Shown in pieces: positions 19,091-31,320 of a stretch of DNA of 64,000 nucleotides; position 1 is the stretch's first letter, and each line of letters starts with the position of its first letter. A model generated the notes under the pieces. That model had not been told where the DNA came from and searched no databases. It worked only from the letters and a program-made list of their open reading frames with translations. The translations under genes and the position numbers were made by a program. The stretch is taken from NCBI RefSeq assembly GCF_032854445.1, contig NC_088301.1:27326402-27390401 (forward strand), given 5' to 3'. Origin of the DNA: Liolophura sinensis (lineage: Eukaryota; Mollusca; Polyplacophora; Chitonida; Chitonidae).

Positions 19091-20094
19091 AGATAAGTAA
19101 AGCGTTCTTTCTTAACTTGCAATATTCACGGCATCATCTCACGTCGTTATTTTAACCAAAAATGTGGGTAATATTACAACATATGTGACAGATAACAAGA
19201 GACATAAGGATCGGAAGAATTGGAAAATAAGGATCGGAAATTCTGTATATTAAAAACATAGAAGGCACTACCGGAGTTTGCCTCAACCTCCGCCAAAGCT
19301 GAATATATACAAACTGCAGACAAAGGGACAATACTCTGCGTTTATGGCCTATGTCTAATATAATGAAGAATAGTCATAAAATTCCTTCATCCGGATTGCC
19401 ACCAAACTTTAACGGATTAGTCCTGGTCGCCCAAGGACTAATATGCCCAAAAGTTTATTCAAATCCGTACATAACTTTTTTCGCTGACGGACAGAAAAAA
19501 AATGCCAGCAAAAACATAGCCTCCATTTGCGGAGGTAAATGACATTATACCGGCGGCTCGGGATAACAGTCGTAGGAGCACGGGGATTTCCGGTGTGTAC
19601 GCAGGGCGTAGATCCCATGCTTCTTTAGAGAGGTGTGATAACCCATCCTGGAGGACCCCCGGGAACCACTAGTGGTGCAATGCCTGTAACGCTTGTAGCT
19701 AAGGCAGGGGTAAACCTTGAATGAGTTGGCTGGGTTGATGGGTTCCTGGAACAAATCCTGGACTCTGCGGTGACTAAAGGCACGACTGGTGATAAAATCT
19801 AGCAAGACGGAACGGTACAGGCATCAGTTATTTGTTGTCACTTTATATATGTCTTCAGTTCACATTCCACCCCACCCCCAAAACCTCCCTCCGTCCCGCA
19901 CCAGTAAATCGTATGAAGGAGAGTTCATCCCCCACCGTTACCTATATATTGTCCTAAAACATCTTAATTTAGGCTCAGATGGTTATAGCGCTTCCTCCCT
20001 GCAACTATCTGAGCCTTGACCCAGAAAGTCGCGTGTTCCAATCCAGCTCTTGCTGTTTTTCTGCATGCAAGTGAACTGATTATTTACCTGTCTT

Positions 20095-20700
20095 ATGTGA
20101 GTCCTTCTGTTGCTACATGTGAGCTACCTCATCACAACTTCTCTCTATGATATAAATGAACTACCTCATCTCAAGTCCTCCCTTTGCTATATGTGAACTA
20201 CCTCATCACGTCCTTCCCTTGCTATATGTGAACTACCTCATCCGTAAACCCTCCTGCTATAAATGAACTACCTCATCAAATGCCTTTTCCTTGCTACGAC
20301 TGATCGAACTACCTCATGATATGTCCTTCCCTTGCTACAAATGAACTATGTCAGCATATGTGCTCCCTTTGCTACACGTGAACAACCTCATTACATCCAT
20401 TCTTTGCTCTAAATGAGCTACCTTATGACATGTCCTTCCTTTGTCATATGCGAACTACCTCATCATATGTCCTTCATTAGCTATAAATGAATTACCTCAT
20501 CAAAAGTCCTTCCTTAGCTTTATGTAAACTGCTTAATCACCTAAGTCTTTCATTTGCTGTAAATGGAGGACCACATCACATATCCTTTCCTTGCTACCTG
20601 TGAACTGCCTCATCACATGTCCCTTTTGCTATAAATGAACTACCTTACAAATCCTTCCTTTGCTACAATTAGACCTCATGTATCTCATCTCACATCCTTG
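20095..20700. repeat. degenerate ~38-bp minisatellite
   Basis: Some 14 imperfect copies of GTGAACTACCTCATCACATG plus TCCTTCCTTTGCTATAAAT. It lies in the last intron of the lipase-like gene. Confidence 0.85.
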
Positions 20701-21274
20701 CTTTCTAAACGTCTACCTCCTCATCACAAAAAGACGACACTCAAAACAAAGACAACATTGCCATTAACCAGATTTTCTATGCCGTACCTTTTATCCACTG
20801 GCCGCCAGAACCAGCGGTCACATCCGGGTTGTTTTTCTCCGCCATTAGGGTAGAAGTCCTCGTCCCCCATAGCCGACACGGTTCCGAACCCTGGGGTACG
20901 GCCAAAAGAATTGGTGTCAACTTCTCATGAAAAGGGAACTTTGACTGTACAAATGGTACATTATCCCTTAGCGGGTAAGGAGTCCAGTTAAAATGCTCAA
21001 TTTCACGAAGTAAGACATGAGAATGGCCAACAAAAGCGACAAAGTCATGCGTCCTTAAAGGGCAATCGTAAACAAATGTAAAGCTTATTTGGCAAAATAG
21101 GGTCATGAACGAGTGGGTAAGGTACTTGCTTCTCAATCACTATGCAGGACACACAAAATGCAGGTTCAAACCCCGGCTAGGACGAGGAATGTGTAAATTC
21201 CGCTGTTCTCGCTGTTTGTGGAAACTATAAACGGTCGACGACGCTCGTGTCATCGTTTGGGCAGTCTAATTTTC

Positions 21275-21425
21275 GCCAAATGAAAGACCATTTGTTTTCC
21301 ACCAAAGGTCGGTGGTTCACAGCGGGCACTTCGGTTTCCTCCAGGCATAAACTGGCTGGGGCCTCCGTTTAAGAACAACATGATTAAGTATGGCCATAAA
21401 AATTGCAACGATGAAATAAGGCAAG
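21275..21425 (+). repeat. SINE-C copy
   Basis: CCACCAAAGGTCGGTGGTTC, GGTTTCCTCCAGGCATAAAC, then AAGTATGGCCATAAAAATTG and GATGAAATAAG. It ends about 10 bp from exon 3 of the lipase-like gene. Confidence 0.5.
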
Positions 21426-21639
21426 ATTGGTTCATACCTCCTTGCAGAAGAGAGTCCCCATCCGTGTGGATGGCGTCAATAAGAGAACCGAAAACACGGC
21501 CCTGCTGGATCCAACCCTGTAAAAAACACGGCAAGTAATGAAATGCATCATAGAATATACCTCTATATTAGTGGTCAAATATTTTTGCTGAAAAACATGC
21601 AGTTAACACAGTACAATACCACACATAATTTACGCATGT

Positions 21640-21747
21640 TATGGTTTCCTCACGCAATAGTGCTGGCCGCCGTAGTATAAGTGAAATATTTTTGAGTACT
21701 GTGTAAAACACCAATCTAAATAAATAAATAAATAAATAAATAAATAC
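21640..21747 (+). repeat. SINE-A, 3' fragment
   Basis: GTGCTGGCCGCCGTAGTATA, then GTACTGTGTAAAACACCAAT and six to seven AAAT units. Confidence 0.75.
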
Positions 21748-23344
21748 GCATATTGTGTAATTCAACAGTGCGGCCTTCTCACTCATTTTTACGAACTCAG
21801 AGTGGTTTTCAATAGCTTCGCTTTTTTAACTGGTTTCAAAAATGTCCGACAATTTGATTTGTGATGTTTTCATTATGAAAACCATTTACTGTTTCCTGGT
21901 TTAAACATGTTCTCACCATGATACAACCGCAATGCTGCCGATGTGGCGTTATATCGTAATCATTCCAATATAATTATAATAATACAATGTAATAGGCAAA
22001 TATATGGTTCTGCTGATGTTCACATTATAGAGAGGCGGAATTACAGCAGAATGATTCCTGAAAATATATACTAGTATACAAAATAGACCTTGTCGAATGT
22101 AGTCAGACATTAAAAACAACAAAGTCTTAAGTTATTCATAGTTAAAACTAAAAATTCCAAGAAATCTGAAAATGTAGTAGGTGCTGCATGTGAAAAGACA
22201 TGAAAGACATTCAAGATATGTCCTTCCGGTACATAACCGTTGTATGAGATAACAAATGGCAACTGAACGTATTTTAGTTATGGAGCGAACGAACTGGAAT
22301 TAATCCGAGACAAGAAAGAAAAAAAAGAGTTCGAGCATGTAAATCATCGTTTGGCATTACCGCTTATGGGAGGGAGAGAATACCAGTCACAAATGTTTTC
22401 CAAACAATGTAGCTTCGGTAACCTGGCAGATTTCTCTGTAAGCAGTATTTCCTTCACGTGTGCCACATTCCTCTCGCTCACCTGTATTTCTGGCGACTCG
22501 TCCGTTAAGACTTGCCCCGGCGAAGCCTGAAATTTGAGCACCCAGACTATGTCCTATCAGGTGCTGCTGCTGTACGGGGCTCCCATCACCTCCTGCAGCT
22601 GTCTGATGAAATCCCCGATTATCTCACCCACTGCCTCGCGTTGGCTGCCGACTGATCGTAGTACAAGCTGTCTGCTCCCTTCTGCCAGTTGACGGCAATA
22701 ACGTTCAGATCTTCCTATTTTGACGTCAGACATTGTTGGTTTATCATAGCAAAATTCAGTTTCAGATACCAGACCCAAATTGTATCAATCAAGATATTTT
22801 TTCTGCTGAAATAGTTAAATACATCACTGATTACAGCGCATGCGCCGCTGTCTACGCTCGCCTTACATCACTGCCATCAATATACAAGCTTGACCTTTGG
22901 AGCCCGTGAGACGCACGTTGGCTTGTTTAGGCTTAGCCTCACCACTTGTGTCCTCGCGCAGAACTATTTAATCAGCATGCATTCATCAATAAAATGGTTT
23001 CAGGTCTTGATTAGAATCATGTTGTAGGCCTACATGATTTAGACAAAGAGAATGCATGTGCATAAAGTATTATTAGAAACAAAGGTTAAGACGGATTGTT
23101 TGTGTTTCCGACATCACTTCCTGCCTCATCACCGTGACCCCAGTGATCTCGGCGTTGTTCAAGATTTTTGTACAAAATTTGGTACTGATGACAGTGATGT
23201 AACAAGAACGTAGAAAGCGACGCAAGCGCTGTAAGGAGTATGAGCTAAGAGGAAATTTAACTGGAAGAGGGCTGTAAATACCCTGAATCTATACATCGAA
23301 AACATATGCGCTATTTCTTTTTCTACAAGGGCTTACAGTGAATC

Positions 23345-23500
23345 CCCATAAAGGATCAAGAGTTCTACTTCTTATGGTGTTCCATTTGCGCCATGAAGAA
23401 GCACTTACACATAATCAACAAAATTCGACCCACTATAAACTGGACGTCGAGTTTCAAAATTCAACATCCAGTTTTAAATAGGGGCCTGAACATGCTAAAT
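23345..23500. repeat. decayed copy of the 15.1-kb inverted-repeat element
   Basis: TTATGGTGTTCCATTTGCGC, then CATGAAGAAGCACTTACACA and CTGGACGTCGAGTTTCAAAA match one arm of the MITE-like element at 15089-15525. Only one arm is evident. Confidence 0.4.
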
Positions 23501-24239
23501 CTTGACAAGTGTAGGGGATTGTCAGATACGTCGGTTTTTTGTAACACGAACAGAACATTGTATATTCACATATAAACAGTAATTAAGGGCTACTCACATG
23601 CTTCAAGAACTCGTGGGCCATGCTTTTTACCCATCTGGAAGATCCCTGGTCGGTGTATCCATGGATGAGGAATTTCGTATCCTTCTTTCCAGTAAATTTT
23701 GACTGTCTATGCGAGTCGGGATAAGGTGTTGGATTATCTCCCTTGTTTGGAATCGCCGCTGTATACAAGGTGTACTCCACGCGAAGGTCGGAATAATTCT
23801 GTGCTGTCGCCGCACATGTCTTGCGGTCCACCTCTCTATTCTTGAGAGAAAATGCCCACAAGCCTGCAAGACATTTTATTTAAGTAGCGAAACGAGACAG
23901 CCTGTAACTCTCTTAGCCAGTGAGGGCAAAATAGGCTTTAAAAAACTTTATGTACCTTAACTTTCTTTTAGGTACACAAAACACCTTGGCCACGAAGGCC
24001 CACAGTAAGATTAAAGGAATAGGTAGTAAAATGAAGTTGCCATCATCAGATTGCAATGTTCCCGTATAGTGCCATTTAAAAATTTGCAATATTTTATCGC
24101 AGTTTACAACGATTCATAGGTTTAACTTTCAAAATGTATTATTATAACAAGTCACGATGTACATGCAAAAGAAAAATATACGTAAATAAAAACAAATTAG
24201 GTAGATTTAATAAACTCAGTCCTTTAAAAACTTCAAAGA

Positions 24240-24545
24240 ACATAACAAAACGTTTTCTCAGCGGTATAAATATTTCCTCGGCGGTATAAATTTTATCTCT
24301 GCCGTGTAAATATTTTCTCCACAGCAGAAACGTTTTCTCCATCTTGGAAAGGTTTTCTCTGGGACGTAAACATGTCTTTTGCTGTGTAAATGGTTTCTCT
24401 TCAGTTAAAGCGTCTTCACCGTAGTATACACGTACATACGCTTCTAAGCGATGTAAACGTTTTCTGCACGATATAATCCTTTTCTCGGCAGTATAAACGT
24501 TTTATCTGCAATATAAATACTTTCTCCACAGTGTAATAGCCCTAA
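24240..24545. repeat. degenerate ~22-bp tandem repeat
   Basis: About a dozen diverged copies of CGGTATAAACGTTTTCTCTG. Minus-strand open reading across part of it is a by-product of the repeat. Confidence 0.7.
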
Positions 24546-24973
24546 TCGGCAAATTTGTAAATAATTGCCATACAATACATAAAAGAAATACTATCAGTTC
24601 GAGATGAGTTGACCATGGGAAGTGTGAACTCTGAGCAGTAGGATAAGGATTTCAAGCGGAGACATCGTGGTTATAGTCACAAACTCGCAATAACGATTTC
24701 TCAGACTCACCGCCTCGCTAAATGATAAGAGCACTAGCTCCACATACATTATTCATTATTTGGAATATATATTCCAACAAAACTTTTATTAAACATTTAT
24801 AATGAATCTGTTTTTCCGGGTAGGTTTATATAACCCAGCTGTGTCAAAGTTTGTTGCATTATTAGCAAAAAATTCGTGCATACAAATTACCAGTAAAATA
24901 CCATTTTTTCCCTGCAGTTTAGGTTTAGATACAACGGGTATAATGAACGGTTTAATGCTAATTAAGATAAGAT

Positions 24974-25070
24974 ATTATTTGATTGCGGTGTTACGCCGTA
25001 TATAATCACGAATATTTCATTCGGGTTATCGTGCAGCATTGGCACGTTAACCACTAGGTCACGCAGTGCT
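24974..25070 (-). repeat. highly decayed SINE-A ends
   Basis: TATTTGATTGCGGTGTTACG, then CACGAATATTTCATTCGG, then CATTGGCACGTTAACCACTA. The tail and part of the head remain, but the core is deleted. Confidence 0.4.
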
Positions 25071-25905
25071 AATAAACCTGTTAGGTTTTTTTTTTTGAAT
25101 TAGCGTACACCGTTTAAATATATGAAACCATTTATATTTTTCATATGAAATATCTTTTACTTTTCTCTAACTTAAATGGTGCTCACTCGATAATGTTTCA
25201 CATATATCACGCCGGACAGATTTATGGACGGTGAAAGCCGCCGGGTTTCCATAGGGGACGGCCGCACCTCTCCAGATATAGCTACGCAAGGAACCCAGGA
25301 CAAAAACCCCGGTGGACAACAGCCCCGTCGTCTTAATTAGCCGACACAACATGTCCGACAGTCTAACAAACACGATGTTAAATGTTTGTTGACAGGAATT
25401 CATCTAGTGTGGCTTGCCTCTCATAAGCATTGTACACGTATACGTTTTCAAAACAATATCGCCTCCGATGCCTCTAGTGTTATTATCGAATGCTTGACTT
25501 CGAGCAAATATAAATTTATTCTACCACCATACTCAACTTGTTTGGCTGAAATATTTCAACATGTCATGCATGTTATATTAATATGAGCTTACTACTATTC
25601 ACAGTATCACCTCGAGGCTGCCGGAAGGTATGTATTTTGAGTCGATTTACAGGCATCTTCTGCAATTTTATGAGTTCACTATAACAGATGTATATAAAAA
25701 TTTTGATTATTTAGGAATTTAAACCAAATCATATTGGAGCTCACAACAAAAATGATATTTTTGAATACTCTTAAAAGAATAAAAATAATTTTATTTTCTA
25801 GGTTACTGTATGTTTTTTGCTGTATCATATGCCCTTCATAGATGTATATGATAAATAAAACGAACTGCAAGGGGATTTTACCGTTAAACGATAGGAACAA
25901 TTCTC

Positions 25906-25935
25906 TCTCTCTCTCTCTCACACACACACATATAT
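25906..25935. repeat. (CT)n(CA)n compound microsatellite
   Basis: CTCTCTCTCTCTCTCA runs directly into CACACACACA and then ATATATG. Confidence 0.9.
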
Positions 25936-26635
25936 GTATACACATTATGTATATAAGATATGTTCTCTGGGGAAAAAGTTCAACACAAGTTGCAATACAG
26001 CAAGTGTTTACCACCCTCGTAGACGTCATTAGGTTTCAGGTAAGCCTGGAATAGAGGTCGAGCATTCCGTACACCGATGAGAGATACTTGGCTCTTTCCG
26101 ATGACGCCAAAAACAGCTAGAATACATGGAGACAGAACGAGTAAGAAAGGGTTCTGTTGATTGCCAACATGTGATGAAATCTGAAACGTCACTCCAGGGA
26201 GAATGTTTCAAGTTTCCTCAAACAAGCAAAGAACTTATGTCATTTACCATATACACGTAATACCGAGCGAAGGGCTTATGTCCGGCGGGGGTTTTGTCCG
26301 CAGGGCTTTTCTCCACCGGAGCTTCTGTCCGTCTCACCTATGAAACGAGCACTGAACAACTCCTTGCTTAAAGGATAGCTCGGTCACCTAGGGCGTTTAT
26401 ACATTCATACCCACGATGATTTCTACGCAGTTTACAACAACCTAAGTCACCAAGCGTGAACAAAAATGTGACTTTGGTCAACTGCTACAAATGGAATGGA
26501 AAAGAGATTGATAAATGATGTATTCGACAGATGTCCATGGGAATTCTGTACCTTGTGAACGGAGATTGTGGATGCAAGATACTGGCGGTTCTTGGGACAA
26601 TGAAGTCTCAGTATTTTATGTAATATGGAAGAAAT

Positions 26636-26873
26636 TATTTATTTATTTGATTGGTGTTTTACGCCGTACTCAAGAATATTTCACTTATACGACGGCGGCC
26701 AGCATTATGGTGGGTGGAAACCGGGCAGAGCCCGGGGGAAACCCACGACCATCCGCAGATTGCTGACGGACATTTCCCACGTACGGCCGGAGAGGATGAG
26801 CATGAGCTGGACTTGAACTCACAGCGATCGCATTGGTGGAAGACTCCTGGGTCATTACTCTGTGCTGGCGCGT
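26636..26873 (-). repeat. SINE-A, nearly complete
   Basis: It runs from TTTATTTATTTGATTGGTGT through the consensus-like core GTGGAAACCGGGCAGAGCCC into the tRNA-like head (TTGAACTCACAGCGATCGCA), stopping just before the A-box. It is one of the least diverged copies. Confidence 0.85.
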
Positions 26874-27751
26874 GGAAGCAATTAAGTGGTAGAATGAAAC
26901 AATAAAACTCCATTTGTTGTACGAACCAACACTGGTTACTGCAATCGAATGAGTGGTTGAAAATAGCCCATGTGACTTGAAACAAGGTCCTGATTGCTGT
27001 AGCCCTATTTTCCGTTTGTCACGAGAATAATACTGTTGGCTTATTTAAAGCCAAAGAAAACATTAACGGGAAGTATACCGTTAGTGACGTAAAAGACAAT
27101 TAAACAATGTCCAGAAAAAAAAATAAGAAGTATATCCGGCTAGACTCTTTTTCGCACATACAGTTTGACGGAAACCAGGCCATTTGTATACCCACATTAG
27201 TCCCGAGTCTATCGCAAACTTATCAGTATTTAATTATTTATTTCATTTACTGATTTATTAATTTATTAATTTCCTTGTTGTTTAGGTGAACGTCCAGAAT
27301 TTTAATTTCTGTATCAATGTGACGGCTGAGTGTTTTATCCGTGTGCACGGGGTAAGTTACTCACCGACCTATACAGCAAGAGTCATGCCCGAGACGAGGG
27401 ATATATTTCTTCTACTGCCTTTCCGAAGCATTTTACTGAAATTAGAAATTCCCAATATCCGCACTGACGGAATGCTGGTAGCCAATTCTCGTTTCCTTCA
27501 ACTCCAAAAAGACACGCATAACGTTAAAAATGAACAAAAATTTATTTTAACCATGCAGATGCGTCACTAGCCCACCAATAATACATGTCCTGAATGAAAA
27601 TACCATATCCCATACAGAACCATGTATTTATCTGATTGCCTCTTAACACCAAACCCAAGCGTTTTTCACTTCAGTACGGAATTAAAACATTTCACCCCAA
27701 AAAATTAAAGTTCATACAGCTAATGAATTATTCCAGCAATGTCGGTTTAGA

Positions 27752-27797
27752 ATTAAACATATATATATATATATATAGCAATGTCGGTTTAGAATTA

Positions 27798-27888
<91 letters not shown>
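27752..27888. repeat. (AT)n microsatellite with a duplicated 5' flank
   Basis: AGCAATGTCGGTTTAGAATT plus AAAC and an AT run occurs twice in tandem (27736 and 27777). The second AT run is much longer (about 90 bp). Confidence 0.9.
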
Positions 27889-27895
<7 letters not shown>

Positions 27896-29619
27896 ACCCC
27901 TCACTCCTCCAACGATAAATGTACCGTTAACACAAATGAAGACTGACAGCGGTCCGCCCTACTGGTTGACGAGACTATATATAGAACACCACAGTGGAAC
28001 AAACTTTCGCCAGTACCCGAAATAAACTTAAAGCCGCTACCGATCAAAGCTGCGATCGATGGATTCGAACACATGCACTCATCGGACAAGAGACTGGTAT
28101 TGCGGTATAGCGGCTAGCCAGTGCTTTCACCAAGTAGCGAACGGTTCTAGTGTAGATAAAGCCGTCGTGTGATTCGACACAGTATAAACGATCAACATAT
28201 GACTCTCAACATCCGCTAGTGAGGTTACATTCTAAAGACTAATCCGTTAAAGGAGAACAAAACATAAAAACAATGTCAAAATCAGATGAAACAGCGTGAG
28301 AACTTATGGTCTTTATATGGCAAATATCGTCTTTTTTTCAGGAAAAAATGGTATTTAAAAGTATTTCTTATGGTGGGTATGTAGGCCTACCTCTTGGTAT
28401 ATATCGTCTTTGCAAAATAATATTCTACATATCTAATATTTTTATTTGAATTTAACCTTGTTGTTTATATGCAAACGCATCCATTTAATCTGAAGTGATA
28501 AAATTATGAATATATTAAAAACATAAATATGATTTGATATACATTTGTTAGCTGAAAAGGTCATATTCTAGTGCAAATGTATTTATTAAACATGTATTAC
28601 ATCCTCAAATATAACCTTATTACGCAAAGACAAATATACGTGGTCTCAAATACCCACCATACAAAAATTCTTTTCAACTGGCTTTTTCTCTTCAAAGAAA
28701 AATCAAAAAAAGATATTGAAGACCACATTTACAACTAACTGTTTGCTCTCTTTCATCTGAGCTTTGTATGTTTTTTTTTGTTTTGTTTTTTTGTTGTTTT
28801 CTCCACCTTTAAATGTAACATAATATTATGTTTTCAGAGCGATGTTAAAATAAAGATTATGTCACGGCAATGCCATAAAATGTTCTGGACAACACGATAC
28901 CCCTTTACTCCAATTTAAGTGTTCTTAGATATAATAACTAGAACTGCTTGCAGTTTGACGGCTTTCAAGAAGACTTCCCAAATGATTTTCATCTTTTGCA
29001 TTAGTGCACATCCGTATATTGTTGTTACAGTTGGTCATGAACAAAGCGATGCTGACGTATTACGATGCGCAGCCCGAATTGGGAAATCACAAACAGTTAA
29101 CTAGGCAGGTAAAGCTCACATAATTTTCCCGTTGCCCTTTAAAACTAAATTAAATGAATGAGCTTAAATTTGTAAAATTTTGGGATATGTTATTTAAACG
29201 CTTATAGCGAGGAAATTATTAATGGTGCCTTAAATGGCTCAACGCTTTTCAAAGAGCACATTACAAATTTCTATTTCTCAAAGGTTTCGATTTACAGGTC
29301 CTAAAATCTTATCTCTCTCAGATCCGGAATCACCGACACAAAATACACTAGAATACAGGATAGTTATAAAAAAAAATTCAAAACTTTTTCAATGCGTCAA
29401 ATATTCGACCAATTGCGAGGTCCTGAATTTTGAAAAAGCCTAATTTGCCTAAACTCGTGCGCATGTACATAAAGAAACTATAACCCTACGCCACTGCTAA
29501 TGTCTTACAATACTTCTCCGTTCGATAATGTTACAAGTACAACACCATGCTGTTCAATGGTTGTTACAAACATCACATAAATTCTAGCTCATTCACTTGA
29601 TTGTTGTTAACACATACTG

Positions 29620-30110
29620 AAAAAGGTCAGTTTTATGCGCCGAGGAATCGAGGTAAACCACCAACTTTTGGCAAGACACTTTCAAACATTCCAACGTGGG
29701 ACATACAGATGTGTGCACCATATTGGCGGGAGACAAGAGGTCTTCAACACTAATAGGCTGTTCATATACGATCTGTCAAACAAGAGATCCTGATTCCTTA
29801 GTACGACCTATATAAAAGACTACAGCGCATGTATGTAAAATACATCCAGAGGAGCGACGGGAGTGTGATAGTTGGTAAATGGTTACAAGTAACCGGTGAA
29901 ATTTGAGGAAACCGAGACACTGACAAACATTCCAACGTGGGACATACAGATGTGTGCACCATATTGGCGGGAGACAAGAGGTCTTCAACACTAATAGGCT
30001 GTTCATATACGATCTGTCAAACAAGAGATTCCGATTACTTAATGACGAGACGAGAGTGTGATAGTTGGTAAATGGTTACGAGTAACCGATGAAATTTGAC
30101 GAAACCGGGT
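29620..30110 (-). repeat. SINE-C body followed by a 241-bp tandem duplication
   Basis: GGTCAGTTTTATGCGCCGAG and CCACCAACTTTTGGCAAGAC match SINE-C. The stretch starting CCAACGTGGGACATACAGAT occurs at 29691 and again at 29932, including CACCATATTGGCGGGAGACA and GAGTGTGATAGTTGGTAAAT. The second copy carries an internal deletion. Confidence 0.7.
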
Positions 30111-30682
30111 ATCAGAAGGCTTGGTATAGATATTCCGATGGGTACAAATTATGGACCCTTTTTGGTCGGTAGATACAGAAATTATTCAACAGTAGCCATT
30201 ACTATGCCCTATTTTTCTCATTCACTGAACGGTATATTCTTGATGATCTGTCAGCTTTAACAATCCATACATACATGTGCTAGAGGTTTTGAAAGATAAC
30301 CTTCGCTGGATTTAAACAGGAAATTACAAACTCTCCAGATTATCTGGTCATGGTAAATTAATTTGCTTGGACAGCAATTTACCGATGTTACCGATCTCTA
30401 GCTACATTGTTAGAGGGTGAAGGGGGGGGGGGGGGGTAATTAGCATTTACATAAAAAGTTAGAATAAAACCCAAACTGAGCTAAACTGAAAAGAAGCCAT
30501 GTTTAATGGGCTAGAGGTGGGCAGATCACTATCACACTGTCGTTAATGCATTGGTTTCCTTCTTATCATTATCAGGTTTTTATTATATTTTAGACATACT
30601 TCCTTAGATATTTGGTGGCTTGCCTGCAGCACCGTTATCGGAACTGGCCTTGCGATTATTAAGCCGGAATGTTCAATTTGGT

Positions 30683-30898
30683 TGAAGGCTGGTATACGAA
30701 CCTCTGTCTCAAATCTTGTCTCAGTTATGATTGGCCTAGCCATTATTGAGCCAGAATGCTCAGTTTGGTTGACGGCTGGTATACGAACCTCTGTCTCAAA
30801 TCTTGTCTCAGTTATGATTGGCCTAGCCATTACTGGGCCAGAATGCTCAGTTTGGTTGACGGCTGGTATACGAACGTCTCTCGAATCTTGTCTCAGTT
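30683..30898. repeat. 87-bp tandem repeat, 2.5 copies
   Basis: GGCTGGTATACGAACCTCTG, then CTCAGTTATGATTGGCCTAG, then CAGAATGCTCAGTTTGGTTG repeats every 87 bp. Since 87 is divisible by three, both strands show repeated peptides. I regard these as artefacts. Confidence 0.85.
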
Positions 30899-31017
30899 AG
30901 GATTTTATTCTAACTTTTCACGCCAATACTTTAAAAATAGCAACTTCATCAGCCTCTGGTACTATGGCGTAGGTATAATTAGGTAAGAAAAGTGCAATAA
31001 TATTACGTGTAATTAAT

Positions 31018-31105
31018 TATTTATTCAATTTATTTGATTGGTATTTCACGCCGTAATCAAGAATATTTCAACTATACGACAGCGGCCAGCACTGGAAGAA
31101 ACCGC
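31018..31105 (-). repeat. SINE-A, short 3' fragment
   Basis: TTATTTGATTGGTATTTCAC, then CAAGAATATTTCAACTATAC and AGCGGCCAGCACTGGAAGAA. Confidence 0.7.
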
Positions 31106-31320
31106 AATTTATTACACGTCTACAGTAATTCTCAAACGATATGTTCTTATCACATTTAATGAACGATCACAATTACAGTGTAACGCCCCCCAAAGATGAG
31201 AGAAATCCTTTAGACTAATGATACATTTCTCCGTAACATCACACATATAAATAAACATTGCCCTTTTAACAACACAGCCTGAAAATAAGAAAAATAACTG
31301 GCTCCATTCAACCGTTGTTC

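Larger units (their letters stand above)
19545..23863 (-). pseudogene. pancreatic/lipoprotein lipase-like gene, frame broken
   Basis: Five minus-strand exons have canonical, phase-compatible sites: 23863-23598, 22714-22482, 21516-21438, 20890-20788 and 19785-19545 (TAA). Homology to the pancreatic/lipoprotein lipase family is clear: DTKFLIHGYTDQGSSRW; DLNVIAVNWQKGADSLYYDQ; the nucleophile elbow HLIGHSLGAQISGFAG (Ser); GRVARNTG|LDPAGPCF (catalytic Asp); DAIHTDGDSLLQGGFGTVSA; EDFYPNGGEKQPGC; and SRAFSHRRVQDLF (catalytic His, with Phe where the family has Cys). The C-terminus RTHRKSPC is typical. The frame is broken. Exon 2 needs one extra base after NAR and another before HLIGHSLG. Exon 3 is short by about a dozen codons between PCF and DAIHTDG, with a frame change and an in-frame TGA. 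A possible signal-peptide exon (25352-25268, MLCRLIKTTGLLSTGVFVLG, then GTGCGG) is phase-compatible but weak. Either a decaying gene or assembly indels; the exon-3 loss favours decay. Confidence 0.75.
25353..31320. other. repeat-rich interval without recognised genes
   Basis: Between the lipase-like gene and the zinc-finger pseudogene I see only SINEs, microsatellites, two short duplications and unique AT-rich DNA. Open frames here (for example plus 27286-27570 and minus 25980-26192) have no domain I can name. A plus-strand stretch ending AGGTTTCAG|GTAAGCC near 26040 has a good donor but no clear matching upstream site. Confidence 0.4.

Noticed and set aside
25167..25403. 78-codon minus-strand frame with a hydrophobic segment
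   Set aside because: Not called as a gene by itself. Part of it (25352-25268) could be a signal-peptide exon of the lipase-like gene, phase-compatible but with a weak donor, so it is mentioned only in that entry.
25980..26054. Possible plus-strand exon (TQVAIQQVFTTLVDVIRFQ) ending in a good GTAAGC donor
   Set aside because: No convincing acceptor or partner exon found, and the minus strand is equally open; left unannotated.
30543..30900. Repeated peptides on both strands (AGIRTSVSNLVSVMIGLAI type)
   Set aside because: Product of an 87-bp tandem repeat whose length is divisible by three.
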